Origin: Taklimakanibacter sp049323275
GTDB lineage: Bacteria > Pseudomonadota > Alphaproteobacteria > Rhizobiales > Aestuariivirgaceae
DNA length: 64,000 bases
Direction: 5' to 3'
Assembly (NCBI GenBank): GCA_049323275.1
Contig: JBMOOM010000024.1
Span: 1 to 64,000, forward strand
In this document: positions 14,772 to 23,357 of the stretch, piece by piece
Position numbering within the stretch: the stretch's first letter is position 1
Layout: the number at the start of each line of letters is the position of its first letter
Program-made: the position numbers and the translations under genes
Notes under the pieces: generated by a model
What the model saw: only the letters and a program-made list of their open reading frames with translations
The model's database searches: none
What the model was told of the DNA's origin: nothing

Positions 14772-16607
14772 TCAGCTTCCGAGTCCTTCCGCGAGATTGG
14801 TCCGGGTGAGTTTCTGGCCGAGCAGCGCGCCGGAATAAGCGAGACCGGCGATGATCAGCACGACGGCGTTGGCGGCCTGCGTGTAATTGTAGTCGACGAG
14901 ACGCAGCGAATAGGTGGTGAGCACGTCGGTGCTCGGCACCGCCAGCACCACGAAGAGGCTCAGGCCCTTTATCCCTGAGATGAAGGGCAGGAGGATGCCC
15001 GTCGTGAGCGATCCCTTCTGGATCGGCACGACGATCAGCATCATGCGGCGCAGCCAGCCGGCGCCGGCGACCTGGGCCGCCTCTTCCGGCTCCTTGCCGA
15101 GCTGCATCATGGCGCTGATGCCGGCCCGCGAGGCATAGGGCATCTGATCGGCGATGAGGGCCAGCATGAGGATCAGCGTCGTGCCGTAGAGCGCCGGTAT
15201 CGGCCCGCGCGGCACGGCGAAGAGCGAGAGATAGGCGGTGGCGAAGGCGATGCCCGGCACCAGATAGGGCAGGAAGGTGACCTGGCGCAGGAAGGTGGCG
15301 AGCGGCCGGACCGGGGTGCGCACCACGACATAACCGACCAGCAGGCCGAGGAGTCCCGAGACGATCGAGGCGGTGCCGACGATGGTGAGGCTGTTCCAGG
15401 CGGCGTTCCACAGTTCCGGGCTGAGCAATATGCCGGTCGTCAGCGCGACGGTGGAGAGATTGGTGCCGATCCAATAATCGAGCGTGAAATTGTCGAGCGT
15501 GAATTGCGCCGGCACCTTCATCACCGTCGACAGAAACAAGGTGGCGATCGGCAGGCCGACGCTGAACAGGAACATCAAGGCGGCGAAAAGGGTCGCCGGC
15601 ATCCGCCAGGGGCCGAGCGGGCTCAGCCGGTTCATCGACCCCTTGGAGCCGACGGTGACGAAGCGGCGCGCCTCTTTCATCAGCCTGGCGTCGATGGTGA
15701 TGGTGATGATGCCGATCAGCATGATGGCGCCCGCCAGCACGGCGCCCACACCGCTCTGGCGCGAGGCGATATTGCGGTAGAGCGACGTCGCCAGCACATC
15801 GAAATCGACCGGCAGGCCAAGCACGTAGGGCACGCCGAACTCGCCCAGGCACTTGGCGAAGATGAGCACCATCGCCGACATCAGCGCGGGGCGCATCAGC
15901 GGCAGGATGATCCTGCGCGTCACCGTCATCCGGCTGGCGCCGAGAATGCGGGCCGAATCCTCAAGCTGCGAGTCGAAGCGGCGCAGCGCATTGCCGAAAA
16001 GCAAAATGACGAACGGCGAATAATGCAGGGCCAGGATGATGACCACCGGCACCTGGCCGTAAGAGAGCCAGTCGGGCGGCGTGACGCCCAGCGATTCCAT
16101 CCAGCCCGGCTGGCCGCCGACGGTGCGGTTCTTGAACAGGGTCGTCCAGGCGAGCGCGAAGGTCCAGGCCGGCAGCATATAGGGCACGATCAGCGCCGTC
16201 GCGAACCAGCGCCGGCCGAACATGTCGCTGCGGCTGAGCAGCCAGGCGAGCGTGCCGCCGACCAGCATCGACAGCACGATCGCGCCGAAAGCGACGCTCA
16301 TAGTATTGAGAAGCGGCTCCCAGAACATGTCATGCGAGATGCGCGAGCTGAAGACGCGCTCGAGATAATAGGAGGTGAAGGCGCCGACATCCTGCTTGAT
16401 GCGGCGCTCATCGCCGAACTGGACCTGGACCGCGTCCACCAGCAGCGACAGGATCGGCACGATGATCAGATAGGCGAACAGCGCCGCCGCGAGAAAGCCG
16501 ATGACGGTTGTCGGCTCGCGCAGGATAATCTTCAGCCGGTAGCGCAGACGATGGAGACGCCCCCTCGCCGGTCTATCCAGGCCGGTCGCGCTCTGCTCGA
16601 GCGTCAT
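14772..16607 (-). CDS. Fused ABC transporter permease (two BPD_transp_1 domains, FbpB-like)
   Basis: A 611-residue inner-membrane protein carrying both permease halves of the importer, about 12 helices. Each half has an EAA loop that docks the ATPase: DSARILGASRMTVTRRIILP around residue 235 and EEAAQVAGAGWLRRMMLIVVP around residue 525. Fused permeases are usual in Fbp/Afu/phosphonate-type systems. I chose ATG 16607 because GGGAGG lies just upstream; an ATG at 16619 is in frame but has no ribosome site and would contain this Shine-Dalgarno. It is the first gene of the operon, directly behind the LacI operators. Confidence 0.92.
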   Translation of the reverse strand: MTLEQSATGLDRPARGRLHRLRYRLKIILREPTTVIGFLAAALFAYLIIVPILSLLVDAVQVQFGDERRIKQDVGAFTSYYLERVFSSRISHDMFWEPLLNTMSVAFGAIVLSMLVGGTLAWLLSRSDMFGRRWFATALIVPYMLPAWTFALAWTTLFKNRTVGGQPGWMESLGVTPPDWLSYGQVPVVIILALHYSPFVILLFGNALRRFDSQLEDSARILGASRMTVTRRIILPLMRPALMSAMVLIFAKCLGEFGVPYVLGLPVDFDVLATSLYRNIASRQSGVGAVLAGAIMLIGIITITIDARLMKEARRFVTVGSKGSMNRLSPLGPWRMPATLFAALMFLFSVGLPIATLFLSTVMKVPAQFTLDNFTLDYWIGTNLSTVALTTGILLSPELWNAAWNSLTIVGTASIVSGLLGLLVGYVVVRTPVRPLATFLRQVTFLPYLVPGIAFATAYLSLFAVPRGPIPALYGTTLILMLALIADQMPYASRAGISAMMQLGKEPEEAAQVAGAGWLRRMMLIVVPIQKGSLTTGILLPFISGIKGLSLFVVLAVPSTDVLTTYSLRLVDYNYTQAANAVVLIIAGLAYSGALLGQKLTRTNLAEGLGS

Positions 16608-16660
16608 TTTTCCTCCCATGTCGATGCCGGCCTCGTGCTGATGATCTCGGCGCTTTCCTC

Positions 16661-16689
16661 ATACTTTCATTGCAGCAGGCCGCCGTCAA
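16661..16689 (-). promoter_or_regulatory. Probable sigma-70-type promoter of the ABC/phosphatase operon
   Basis: On the minus strand TTGACG (16689-16684), a 17-base spacer and AAGTAT (16666-16661) form a good -35/-10 pair reading into the permease gene. The nearest LacI-type operator (16696-16711) ends 6 bases upstream of the -35 box. Transcription should start around 16654. Inferred from sequence only. Confidence 0.55.
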
Positions 16690-16695
16690 TCATTT

Positions 16696-16711
16696 TTGCA
16701 CAGGAGTGCAT
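16696..16711. promoter_or_regulatory. LacI-type operator O1 of the ABC operon
   Basis: TTGCAC-AGGA-GTGCAT, a near-perfect palindrome, adjoins the predicted -35 box of the ABC operon. Eighteen bases around it (16693-16710) recur exactly at 16749-16766. It matches the TTGCAC/GTGCAA half sites at the LacI start codon. Confidence 0.75.
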
Positions 16712-16742
16712 TGCTTATTAAATGGGTCTAAATGAAGTATAT

Positions 16743-16767
16743 GTGCAATTTTTGCACAGGAGTGCAA
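16743..16767. promoter_or_regulatory. LacI-type operator O2 of the ABC operon (triple half site)
   Basis: GTGCAA (16743-16748), TTGCAC (16752-16757) and GTGCAA (16762-16767) repeat the arrangement at the LacI gene, with spacers of 3 and 4 bases. It begins right after the CaiB stop codon and lies 56 bases from O1, about five helical turns, a distance that would allow cooperative binding or a small loop. Confidence 0.75.
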
Positions 16768-17877
16768 TCAACAGAATTCCCGCCTGATCGCCGGTCCATG
16801 CTCGTCCAGCTCGGGCACCGAGGCGGTGGCGAGATCCGGATGCAGGGGCGGGGCGGCGAGTGCGAAGGTTCCGCCAGGCACCTGGCAGGTAACGCGCCGC
16901 AAAGCCGGATGCGCCGAGAGATCGGCAACGGTCGAGACGCGGCCCCAGGCGAGCCCGGCCGCGGCGAGACGCGCCGCCGCCTCCTCCACCGGCCATGCGG
17001 CGAAGACCGGCGCCATCTCGCGATCGAGCGCGTCGCGATGCGTGAGCCGCGCCGTATTGCTGGCAAAACGCGGATCATCGACGAGATCGGGCCGGCCGAG
17101 AACCTGCCGGCACAGACGTCCCCATTCATCGGCATTCTGGGCGACGATCACCACCTCACCGTCGCGACAGGCGAAGGGCCGATAGGGATAGATCGCGGCA
17201 TGGGCGAGCCCGTGCCGCAAGGTGGCGCGCCCGGCATAGTCGTGATGCAGGAGCGGAACATTCATCCAGTCGGCGAGCCCGTCGAACATCGCCATCTCGA
17301 TGGCCCTGCCCCGGCCGGTCCGCTCGCGCTCATAGAGCGCCTCCGCGATCGCCGCATGGGCGTTCATGCCGGTGGCGATATCCGCCGCCGACACGCCGAC
17401 CTTGGCCGGCGCGTCCGGCGATCCGGTAACCGAGCAAAGCCCCGACTCCGCCTGGACCAGGAGATCATAGGCGCGCAGGTCCCCGCTCGCCGTGTCCTGG
17501 CCATAGCCGACGATGTCGAGCGCGATCAGCCGGGGAAAGCGCCGCACGAGCTGCGCCGCGCCGAGCTCCATCCGCGCCGCAGCACCCGGCACCAGATTCT
17601 GGACGAACACATCCGCCTTGCCGAGCATGGCCTCGATGAGCCGGCGGTCGTCCGTCGCCTTGAGGTCGAGCACGATGCTCTCCTTGCCGCGATTGAGCCA
17701 GGCGAAATAGGCGCTCGTTCCATGCACCGCGGCATCATAGTGCCGCGCCGTGTCGCCTTCCCGGCGCTCGATCTTGATGACCCGCGCCCCCGCATCGGCA
17801 AGCCTTGCCGTGCACATCGGCGCGGCGACCGCCTGCTCTATGGCGACCACGAGGAGACCGGCGAGCGGACGCGACAT
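16768..17877 (-). CDS. CaiB/BaiF family CoA-transferase (class III)
   Basis: A 369-residue class III CoA-transferase that moves CoA between acyl groups. The N-terminus (GLLVVAIEQAVAAPMCTARLADAGARVIKIE) and RGKESIVLDLK are family hallmarks, and VSAADIATGMNAHAAIAEAL contains the Asp that forms the mixed anhydride. ATG 17877 starts 7 bases after the acyl-CoA dehydrogenase stop. The pairing with an acyl-CoA dehydrogenase suggests activation and alpha,beta-oxidation of an organic acid such as a dicarboxylate or branched acid; the substrate is unknown. The LacI operators begin immediately downstream, so it is probably outside that regulon. Confidence 0.9.
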   Translation of the reverse strand: MSRPLAGLLVVAIEQAVAAPMCTARLADAGARVIKIERREGDTARHYDAAVHGTSAYFAWLNRGKESIVLDLKATDDRRLIEAMLGKADVFVQNLVPGAAARMELGAAQLVRRFPRLIALDIVGYGQDTASGDLRAYDLLVQAESGLCSVTGSPDAPAKVGVSAADIATGMNAHAAIAEALYERERTGRGRAIEMAMFDGLADWMNVPLLHHDYAGRATLRHGLAHAAIYPYRPFACRDGEVVIVAQNADEWGRLCRQVLGRPDLVDDPRFASNTARLTHRDALDREMAPVFAAWPVEEAAARLAAAGLAWGRVSTVADLSAHPALRRVTCQVPGGTFALAAPPLHPDLATASVPELDEHGPAIRREFC

Positions 17878-17884
17878 AGAAGCC

Positions 17885-19066
17885 TCAATAGGACCGCGGC
17901 AGGCCGAGCACATGCTCGGCGAGATGGCTCAGGATCATGTTGGTCGAGACCGGCGCCACCTGATAGAGCCGCGTCTCGCGGAATTTGCGTTCGATGTCGT
18001 AGTCCTCGGCGAAGCCGAAGCCGCCATGCGTCTGCAGGCAGACATTGGCCGCCTCCCAGGCCGCATCCGCGGCGAGCAGCTTCGCCATATTGGCCTCGGC
18101 GCCGCAATCGCGGCCCGCTTCGAACAGGCGCGCCGCCTCGGCGACCATGAGCTCGGCGGCACGCATCGCCGCATAGGCCTTGGCGATGGGAAACTGCACG
18201 CCTTGATTCTGCCCGATCGGCCGACCGAAAACGGCGCGTTCATTGGCATAGGAGCTGGCCTTTTCGATGAACCATTTGGCGTCGCCGACACATTCGGCGG
18301 CGATCAGGATGCGCTCGGCATTCATGCCCGACAGGATGTAGCGGAAACCCTTGCCCTCCTCGCCGACGAGATTGCCGGCGGGCACGCGCAGCCCGTCGAT
18401 AAAGACTTCGGTCGTCGCATGATTCATCATGGTGCGGATGGGCTTTACCGTGAGGCCGCGCCCGATCGCCCCGGCCATATCGACGAGAAAGACCGACAGC
18501 CCGTCAGTCCGCTTGGCGACCTGCTCACGCGGCGTCGTGCGCGCCAGCAGCAGCATCAGATCCGAATGCTCGGCGCGCGACGTCCAGACTTTCTGGCCGG
18601 TGACGACATAGCCGTCACCTTCGCGGCGGGCGAAGGTCTTGATCGAGGTCGTGTCGGAGCCGCTGCCCGGCTCCGTCACCCCGAAGGCCTGGAGGCGCAA
18701 TTCGCCGGAGGCGATGCGCGGCAGATAGGTTTCCTTCTGTGCGTCGCTGCCATGCCGGAGCAGCGTGCCCATGATATACATCTGCGCATGCGCCGCGGCG
18801 CCATTGCAGCCATTGCGCTGCACTTCCTCGAGAATGGCGGCGGCAGCGGACAACGGGAGCCCTGAGCCGCCATAGGCCTCCGGGATCAGCGCCGCCAGCC
18901 AGCCCGCTTCGGTCAGGGCCTGAACGAATTCCGTGGGATAGTTCCGCTCTCGGTCGAGTGCCCGCCAATAGTCGCCGGGAAAGCGCCGGCACAGCTTGCG
19001 GATCTCCTGGCGGATCTCGCCATAGGTCTCGTTTTCCTCCATCGGATCCATGCTGCGCGCGATCAC
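17885..19066 (-). CDS. Acyl-CoA dehydrogenase family protein
   Basis: A 393-residue FAD-dependent acyl-CoA dehydrogenase. Motifs: FGVTEPGSGSDTTSIKT (FAD and substrate contact, residues ~128-144), VWTSRAEHSD, and C-terminal THGGFGFAEDYDIERKFRE. The GTG at 19066 overlaps the pirin stop (GTGA), which supports coupled translation; ATGs at 19051 and 19042 are alternatives. The catalytic base position reads EDYDIERKFRE, as in short-chain-type enzymes. With the downstream CaiB-type transferase it probably forms a two-step acyl-CoA pathway. Electrons would go to ETF. Confidence 0.9.
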   Translation of the reverse strand: MIARSMDPMEENETYGEIRQEIRKLCRRFPGDYWRALDRERNYPTEFVQALTEAGWLAALIPEAYGGSGLPLSAAAAILEEVQRNGCNGAAAHAQMYIMGTLLRHGSDAQKETYLPRIASGELRLQAFGVTEPGSGSDTTSIKTFARREGDGYVVTGQKVWTSRAEHSDLMLLLARTTPREQVAKRTDGLSVFLVDMAGAIGRGLTVKPIRTMMNHATTEVFIDGLRVPAGNLVGEEGKGFRYILSGMNAERILIAAECVGDAKWFIEKASSYANERAVFGRPIGQNQGVQFPIAKAYAAMRAAELMVAEAARLFEAGRDCGAEANMAKLLAADAAWEAANVCLQTHGGFGFAEDYDIERKFRETRLYQVAPVSTNMILSHLAEHVLGLPRSY

Positions 19067-19983
19067 TTCTCCGGCAGCGGGATGAACTCCGTCTCATTGG
19101 GCACCGGGCCGAAGCGGCCGGTCTTCCAGTCCTCCTTCGCCGCCTCGATGCGCTCCTTGCGCGAGGAGACGAAGTTCCACCAGATATGGCGCGGTCCTTC
19201 CATGGCCGTGCCGCCCAGGAACATCATGCGCGTTTGGCTCACCGGCTTGATGGTGATGCGGTCGCCAGGACGGAAGATCAGCATCTCCGGCGCGGTGAAT
19301 TTGTCGCCGGCGATATCGACCTCGCCCTCGACCAGATAGACGGCGCGCTCTTCATATGTGGCATCGAGCGGCACCGCGGCACCGGCCTCGGCCGTGACTT
19401 CGACATAGAACCAGTCCGACACCATGGTGACCGGCGAGGCGGTGCCGAAGGCTGATCCGGCGATGATGCGCGCCTTGAGCCCTTTGTCCTCGACGGTCGG
19501 CAGAGTTGTCGCGCCGAAATGCTGGAAAGAGGGATCGATCTCCTCCTTGTCGGCAGGCAAGGCGATCCAGCTCTGCAGGCCCAGCATCTGCTGCCCGTTC
19601 CGCCGCTGCATGTCGGGCGTGCGCTCGGAATGGGCGATGCCGCGCCCGGCGGTCATCAGATTCATCGCGCCCGGCACGATCTCCTGGATATTGCCCTCGC
19701 TGTCGCGATGCAGGATTGAGCCGTCGAAAAGATAGGTGACCGTGGCGAGACCGATATGCGGATGCGGCCTGACATCCATGCCGTGCCCGGCGATGAACTG
19801 CACCGGGCCGAAATGGTCGAAGAAGATGAAGGGTCCCACCATCTGGCGGCGACCATGTGGCAGAGCCCGCCGGACATTGAAGCCGTCGCCAAGGTCGCGC
19901 ACGCGCGGCACGATGACGAGGTCGAGCGCATTGCAGGATTTGACGTCGCCCAGAACGGGATCGCTTGTCGGAAGCCAGCTCAT
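19063..19983 (-). CDS. Pirin family protein
   Basis: A 306-residue bicupin of the pirin family. The N-terminal cupin carries the metal ligands in FIFFDHFGP, DVRPHPHIGL and HSERTPDM; the C-terminal pirin domain includes FLGGTAMEGPRHIWWNFVSS. Bacterial pirins act as metal-dependent quercetinase-like dioxygenases or modulate metabolic enzymes. Its stop overlaps the acyl-CoA dehydrogenase start, so the three genes form a likely operon. A REP-like hairpin separates it from the amidase upstream. Specific function unknown. Confidence 0.9.
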   Translation of the reverse strand: MSWLPTSDPVLGDVKSCNALDLVIVPRVRDLGDGFNVRRALPHGRRQMVGPFIFFDHFGPVQFIAGHGMDVRPHPHIGLATVTYLFDGSILHRDSEGNIQEIVPGAMNLMTAGRGIAHSERTPDMQRRNGQQMLGLQSWIALPADKEEIDPSFQHFGATTLPTVEDKGLKARIIAGSAFGTASPVTMVSDWFYVEVTAEAGAAVPLDATYEERAVYLVEGEVDIAGDKFTAPEMLIFRPGDRITIKPVSQTRMMFLGGTAMEGPRHIWWNFVSSRKERIEAAKEDWKTGRFGPVPNETEFIPLPEK

Positions 19984-19998
19984 GTCACTCTCCTCGTC

Positions 19999-20055
19999 AC
20001 TGTTTTACGCATCGGATTATCCGAAAAGCGCTGCGCACTTTTCGGTCCGACACGC
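19999..20055. repeat. REP-like palindromic intergenic element
   Basis: CCGAAAAG (20021-20028) pairs perfectly with CTTTTCGG (20038-20045), flanked by GCATCGGAT and TCCGAC. This arrangement is typical of short palindromic repeats scattered between genes of Rhizobiales. It lies between two same-strand genes and has no T run, so a terminator role is uncertain. Confidence 0.6.
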
Positions 20056-20059
20056 TAGA

Positions 20060-21541
20060 CTATGTCAATTTGCGCGCGCGGCAAATATCGTAAATCTGCT
20101 CCCAGGGCCGCAGGCGCTCGAAGGCGGCGCTCACCGCCAGCACATCGGTATCGGCATAGCGCTTGCCGATGATCTGCATGCCGACGGGCATGCCCTTGGC
20201 TAGGCCTGCCGGGATCGATGCCGCCGGATTGCCGGTGAAGTTGATCGGGAAGGTGAGGCACCAGCCGATGAGCCGGTTGACCTTCTCGCCCGCCACCGTC
20301 TCCGGACCCAGCGTATTGCCGTCCCTGGCATTGGTGACCGGCAGGCAGCCGAGCGTCGGCGAGATCAGGATGTCGTGATCGGCGAAGACATTCTGCACCG
20401 CATCATAGATCTCGGTGCGCACGATCTGCGCCTCGTTGAGCGCCGCCGCGGTCATGTCCTTGCAGCGGTCGAACCAGTAGAGATATTCGGGCGGCAGGTC
20501 GGCGCGGTGCTTGCCCAGAAGATCGTAGCCCGCCGCCTTCAGGCCGGCGACGCCGCCGACATTGAGCGGCATGATGAGCTGGCACCAGAGATCGGAGAGC
20601 TCCATATGCGAGCGTTTGATGCCGAGCTTAACGTCGGTGATGACCGCGCCCGCCTCGCGCAACGCTTCGACCGCCTTGCGCGTCGTTTCGGCGACTTCTG
20701 CATCGACCGGGAAGACATCGAAATTGGGGCTGTAGGCGATACGCATGCCTTTGATCGGACGGTCGAGCGCGCCGAGGAAATCCACCGTCTCGTCGAGCGC
20801 GTAAGGATCGCGCCGGTCATAGCCGGCGAGCGCCGTCAGCGCCAGGGCGGCGTCCTTCACATTGCGGGTGATCGGGCCTTCGAAGATGAAAGGCGTCTCG
20901 GCCGAAAAGGCATTGGGCCGGTTCCACAGCGGCAGACGGCCGAAAGCGGCCTTGTAGCCATAGACGCCGCACCACGAGGCTGGAATGCGGATCGAGCCGC
21001 CGCCATCGGTGCCTTCCGCCAAGGGCAGCAGCCCGTCGGCCACCGCCGCGGCGCTGCCGCCCGACGAGCCGCCGGGATTCTTCGTCGTGTCGAAGGGATT
21101 GCCGGTCGGTCCGAAAAGATAGTTGTCGGTGACGCCGCGAAAGCCCATGACCGGGCTGTTGGTCTTGCCGACGATGATGGCGCCGCCTCGTTGCTCGATG
21201 CGCTCGGCGAAAGGACAGGTGAAGGGCGGCTTGAAGTCCTTCAGCGCGCGGATGCCGCCGAGCGTCGCCGGCCAGCCGGGCTTGAAATCGAACAGATCCT
21301 TGATCGCCACCGGCACGCCGTGAAGGGGGCCCAGCGTCTTGCCGTCCATCACCGCCTGCTCGGCCGCCTTGGCCGCCTTGCGGGCCTCCTCGGGCGCCAG
21401 ATGCACGACGGCGTTGAGGCTCGGATTGCGCGTCTCGATGCGCTTGATGAAGTGGTCCACGACTTCCACCGGTGACAGCTTCTTTGTCTTGATCGCCGCC
21501 GCGATGCTGCCCGCCGACACATAGGAAAGATCGTCGCTCAT
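20060..21541 (-). CDS. Amidase signature family protein
   Basis: A 493-residue serine amidase. The catalytic triad is readable: Lys in PVAIKDLF, cis-Ser and nucleophile Ser in the GGSSGGSAAAVADGLLPLAEGTDGGGSIRIPAS region (Ser-cisSer-Lys type). It is a free-standing amidase like the GatA homologues that hydrolyse aryl or aliphatic amides, not a GatA subunit, since no gatB or gatC is nearby. It is divergent from the YfcG-type GST. Substrate unknown. Confidence 0.9.
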   Translation of the reverse strand: MSDDLSYVSAGSIAAAIKTKKLSPVEVVDHFIKRIETRNPSLNAVVHLAPEEARKAAKAAEQAVMDGKTLGPLHGVPVAIKDLFDFKPGWPATLGGIRALKDFKPPFTCPFAERIEQRGGAIIVGKTNSPVMGFRGVTDNYLFGPTGNPFDTTKNPGGSSGGSAAAVADGLLPLAEGTDGGGSIRIPASWCGVYGYKAAFGRLPLWNRPNAFSAETPFIFEGPITRNVKDAALALTALAGYDRRDPYALDETVDFLGALDRPIKGMRIAYSPNFDVFPVDAEVAETTRKAVEALREAGAVITDVKLGIKRSHMELSDLWCQLIMPLNVGGVAGLKAAGYDLLGKHRADLPPEYLYWFDRCKDMTAAALNEAQIVRTEIYDAVQNVFADHDILISPTLGCLPVTNARDGNTLGPETVAGEKVNRLIGWCLTFPINFTGNPAASIPAGLAKGMPVGMQIIGKRYADTDVLAVSAAFERLRPWEQIYDICRARKLT

Positions 21542-21744
21542 CAGGGTTCCTCCCGGATATTGGTTTAGGACTGCAATCTTAGCCGCTGCCCGCCAATTGA
21601 CACCGTGTCGCGACGCATATCAGGCATACGTCCGGCCGGCCGGAAACATGTGGCCTTGGCCCACGCCGATACGTCATTTTTGGTGCTGTCGCGGTGCGCC
21701 GCATCCCCGCATTGTGACGGCAAGGAACCAGAAGCGGAACGGAC

Positions 21745-22443
21745 ATGATCGATCTCTACTATTGCGGCACGCCCAACGGTCTCAAGATGAAGCTGTTCTT
21801 CGAGGAGACCCAGCTCCCCCATCGCGTCATCAAGGTCGATATCGGCAAGGGCGAGCAGTTCAGGCCCGACTTCCTGAAAATTTCACCCAACAACAAGATC
21901 CCGGCCCTGGTCGATCACACCCCTCTCGACGGCGGCGCGCCGATCGCCCTGTTCGAATCGGGCGCCATGCTGCTCTATCTCGCGGACAAGATCGGCCGCT
22001 TTCTGCCGGCCGATCTCAGGGGCCGCAATGAAGTGACCAAATGGCTGTTCTGGCAGGTTGGCGGCCTCGGTCCGATGGCGGGCCAGATCGGCCATTTCAA
22101 TGTCTATGCGCCGGAAAAGGTGCCTTATGCGATCGAGCGTTATGCGCGCGAGACGACCCGGCTTTACAAGGTCCTCGACACGCGTCTCGCCGATCGCGAC
22201 TTCATCGCCGGCGACTATTCGATCGCCGACATGGCGTGCTATCCGTGGATCGTCCCGCATAGGGGCCATCGCCAGTCGCTCGACGATCATCCGCATCTCA
22301 AGCGCTGGTTCGACACCATCGCCGCACGCCCGGCGGTGATCAAGGCCTATGCCGGAACGCATGATTCCTACTCCAAGCCGAAGCCGATGTCGGATGCGGA
22401 GCGCAAGGTCCTCTTCGGCACGGGGGCCGCGGCCGCCTCATGA
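21745..22443 (+). CDS. yfcG: YfcG/YghU-type glutathione S-transferase
   Basis: A 232-residue GST of the Nu class. The N-terminal thioredoxin fold begins MIDLYYCGTPNGLKMKLFFE, with the TPNG glutathione motif, and continues SPNNKIPALVDH; the all-helical domain follows from residue ~90. Nu-class enzymes bind two glutathiones and act as disulfide reductases or peroxidases instead of classical transferases. Its stop overlaps the DMT exporter start by ATGA, so the two genes are coupled. The YfcG name is by similarity only. Confidence 0.85.
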   Translation: MIDLYYCGTPNGLKMKLFFEETQLPHRVIKVDIGKGEQFRPDFLKISPNNKIPALVDHTPLDGGAPIALFESGAMLLYLADKIGRFLPADLRGRNEVTKWLFWQVGGLGPMAGQIGHFNVYAPEKVPYAIERYARETTRLYKVLDTRLADRDFIAGDYSIADMACYPWIVPHRGHRQSLDDHPHLKRWFDTIAARPAVIKAYAGTHDSYSKPKPMSDAERKVLFGTGAAAAS

Positions 22444-23357
22444 ACACCGAGACTTTGGCGCTGGAAAGGACCGCGAGCCGCTCGCCGGTTCTGGCGCAGA
22501 TGCTGCTCTGCTCCTTTCTCTGGGCCAATTCATATCTCCTGATGAAGCTCATCGGCGCCGATGTGGCGCCGCTGCCGCTCACCGCCTTGCGCGGACTGAT
22601 GGGCGGCGGCCTGCTCGCCCTCTGGGTGCTGTGGCGCGGGCAGGCCATCCTGCCCAGGGGCCGCGAATGGCGCGACTGGGCGGTGCTCGGCCTGCTGCAG
22701 GGCCTCATCCCCAACACGCTCACCGCCTATGCGCTGAGCCAGATCGCCGCCGGCCTCACTTCCATGATGCAGGCGACCACGCCCCTGATGGTGGCGGTGC
22801 TCGCCCATTTCCTGTTCGCCGATGAGCGTCTCAGCCTCAGGCGCCTTCTCGGCGTGCTGGTCGGCTTTGCCGGCATGGCCGTTCTGATCGGACCTTCGGG
22901 CGAGAGCCTGCAGTCGGGCAGCTTCTGGGGCGCGCTGGCGATGATCGCCACGGCCGTCAGCTATGCGCTGGGCTCGCTCTATGTGCGGTCCATTCCCGTC
23001 GCCCAGCCGGCCCGCCTGGCGCTCGGCCAGCAGGCCTTTTCAGGCATCCCCGCGACCTTCGCCGTCCTGCTGTTCCTCGGACCGGACGCCTTCGCGGCCG
23101 TGCCCGAACATGCGCTGGCGCTCGTCGCCCTGGGCATCTTCGCCACCGCCCTGCCGATCGTCCTGTTCATGAACATATTGCGCCGCGCCGGCCCGACGCT
23201 CGGCTCGATGAACGGCTATCTGACGCCGGCCTGGACGGTGCTGCTCGGCTTTTTCATCCTCGGCGAGACGACCAGCGTGAATGAAATCGCCGGCGGCGTC
23301 ATCGTTCTGCTCGGCGTTCTGCTGGCGAATGAACGCCGTCCCGCCCGGCCTGGCTAG
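22440..23357 (+). CDS. EamA/DMT family transporter
   Basis: A 305-residue inner-membrane protein with ten hydrophobic helices in two EamA repeats (approximately residues 15-145 and 155-300). Hallmarks include FLWANSYLLMKLIGADVAP in the first helix pair and the end-of-repeat P.. GETTSVNEIAGGVIVLLGV. Members export amino acids, purines or drugs. The ATG overlaps the upstream GST stop. Its 3' end overlaps the convergent racemase gene by 59 bases. Substrate unknown. Confidence 0.88.
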   Translation: MNTETLALERTASRSPVLAQMLLCSFLWANSYLLMKLIGADVAPLPLTALRGLMGGGLLALWVLWRGQAILPRGREWRDWAVLGLLQGLIPNTLTAYALSQIAAGLTSMMQATTPLMVAVLAHFLFADERLSLRRLLGVLVGFAGMAVLIGPSGESLQSGSFWGALAMIATAVSYALGSLYVRSIPVAQPARLALGQQAFSGIPATFAVLLFLGPDAFAAVPEHALALVALGIFATALPIVLFMNILRRAGPTLGSMNGYLTPAWTVLLGFFILGETTSVNEIAGGVIVLLGVLLANERRPARPG

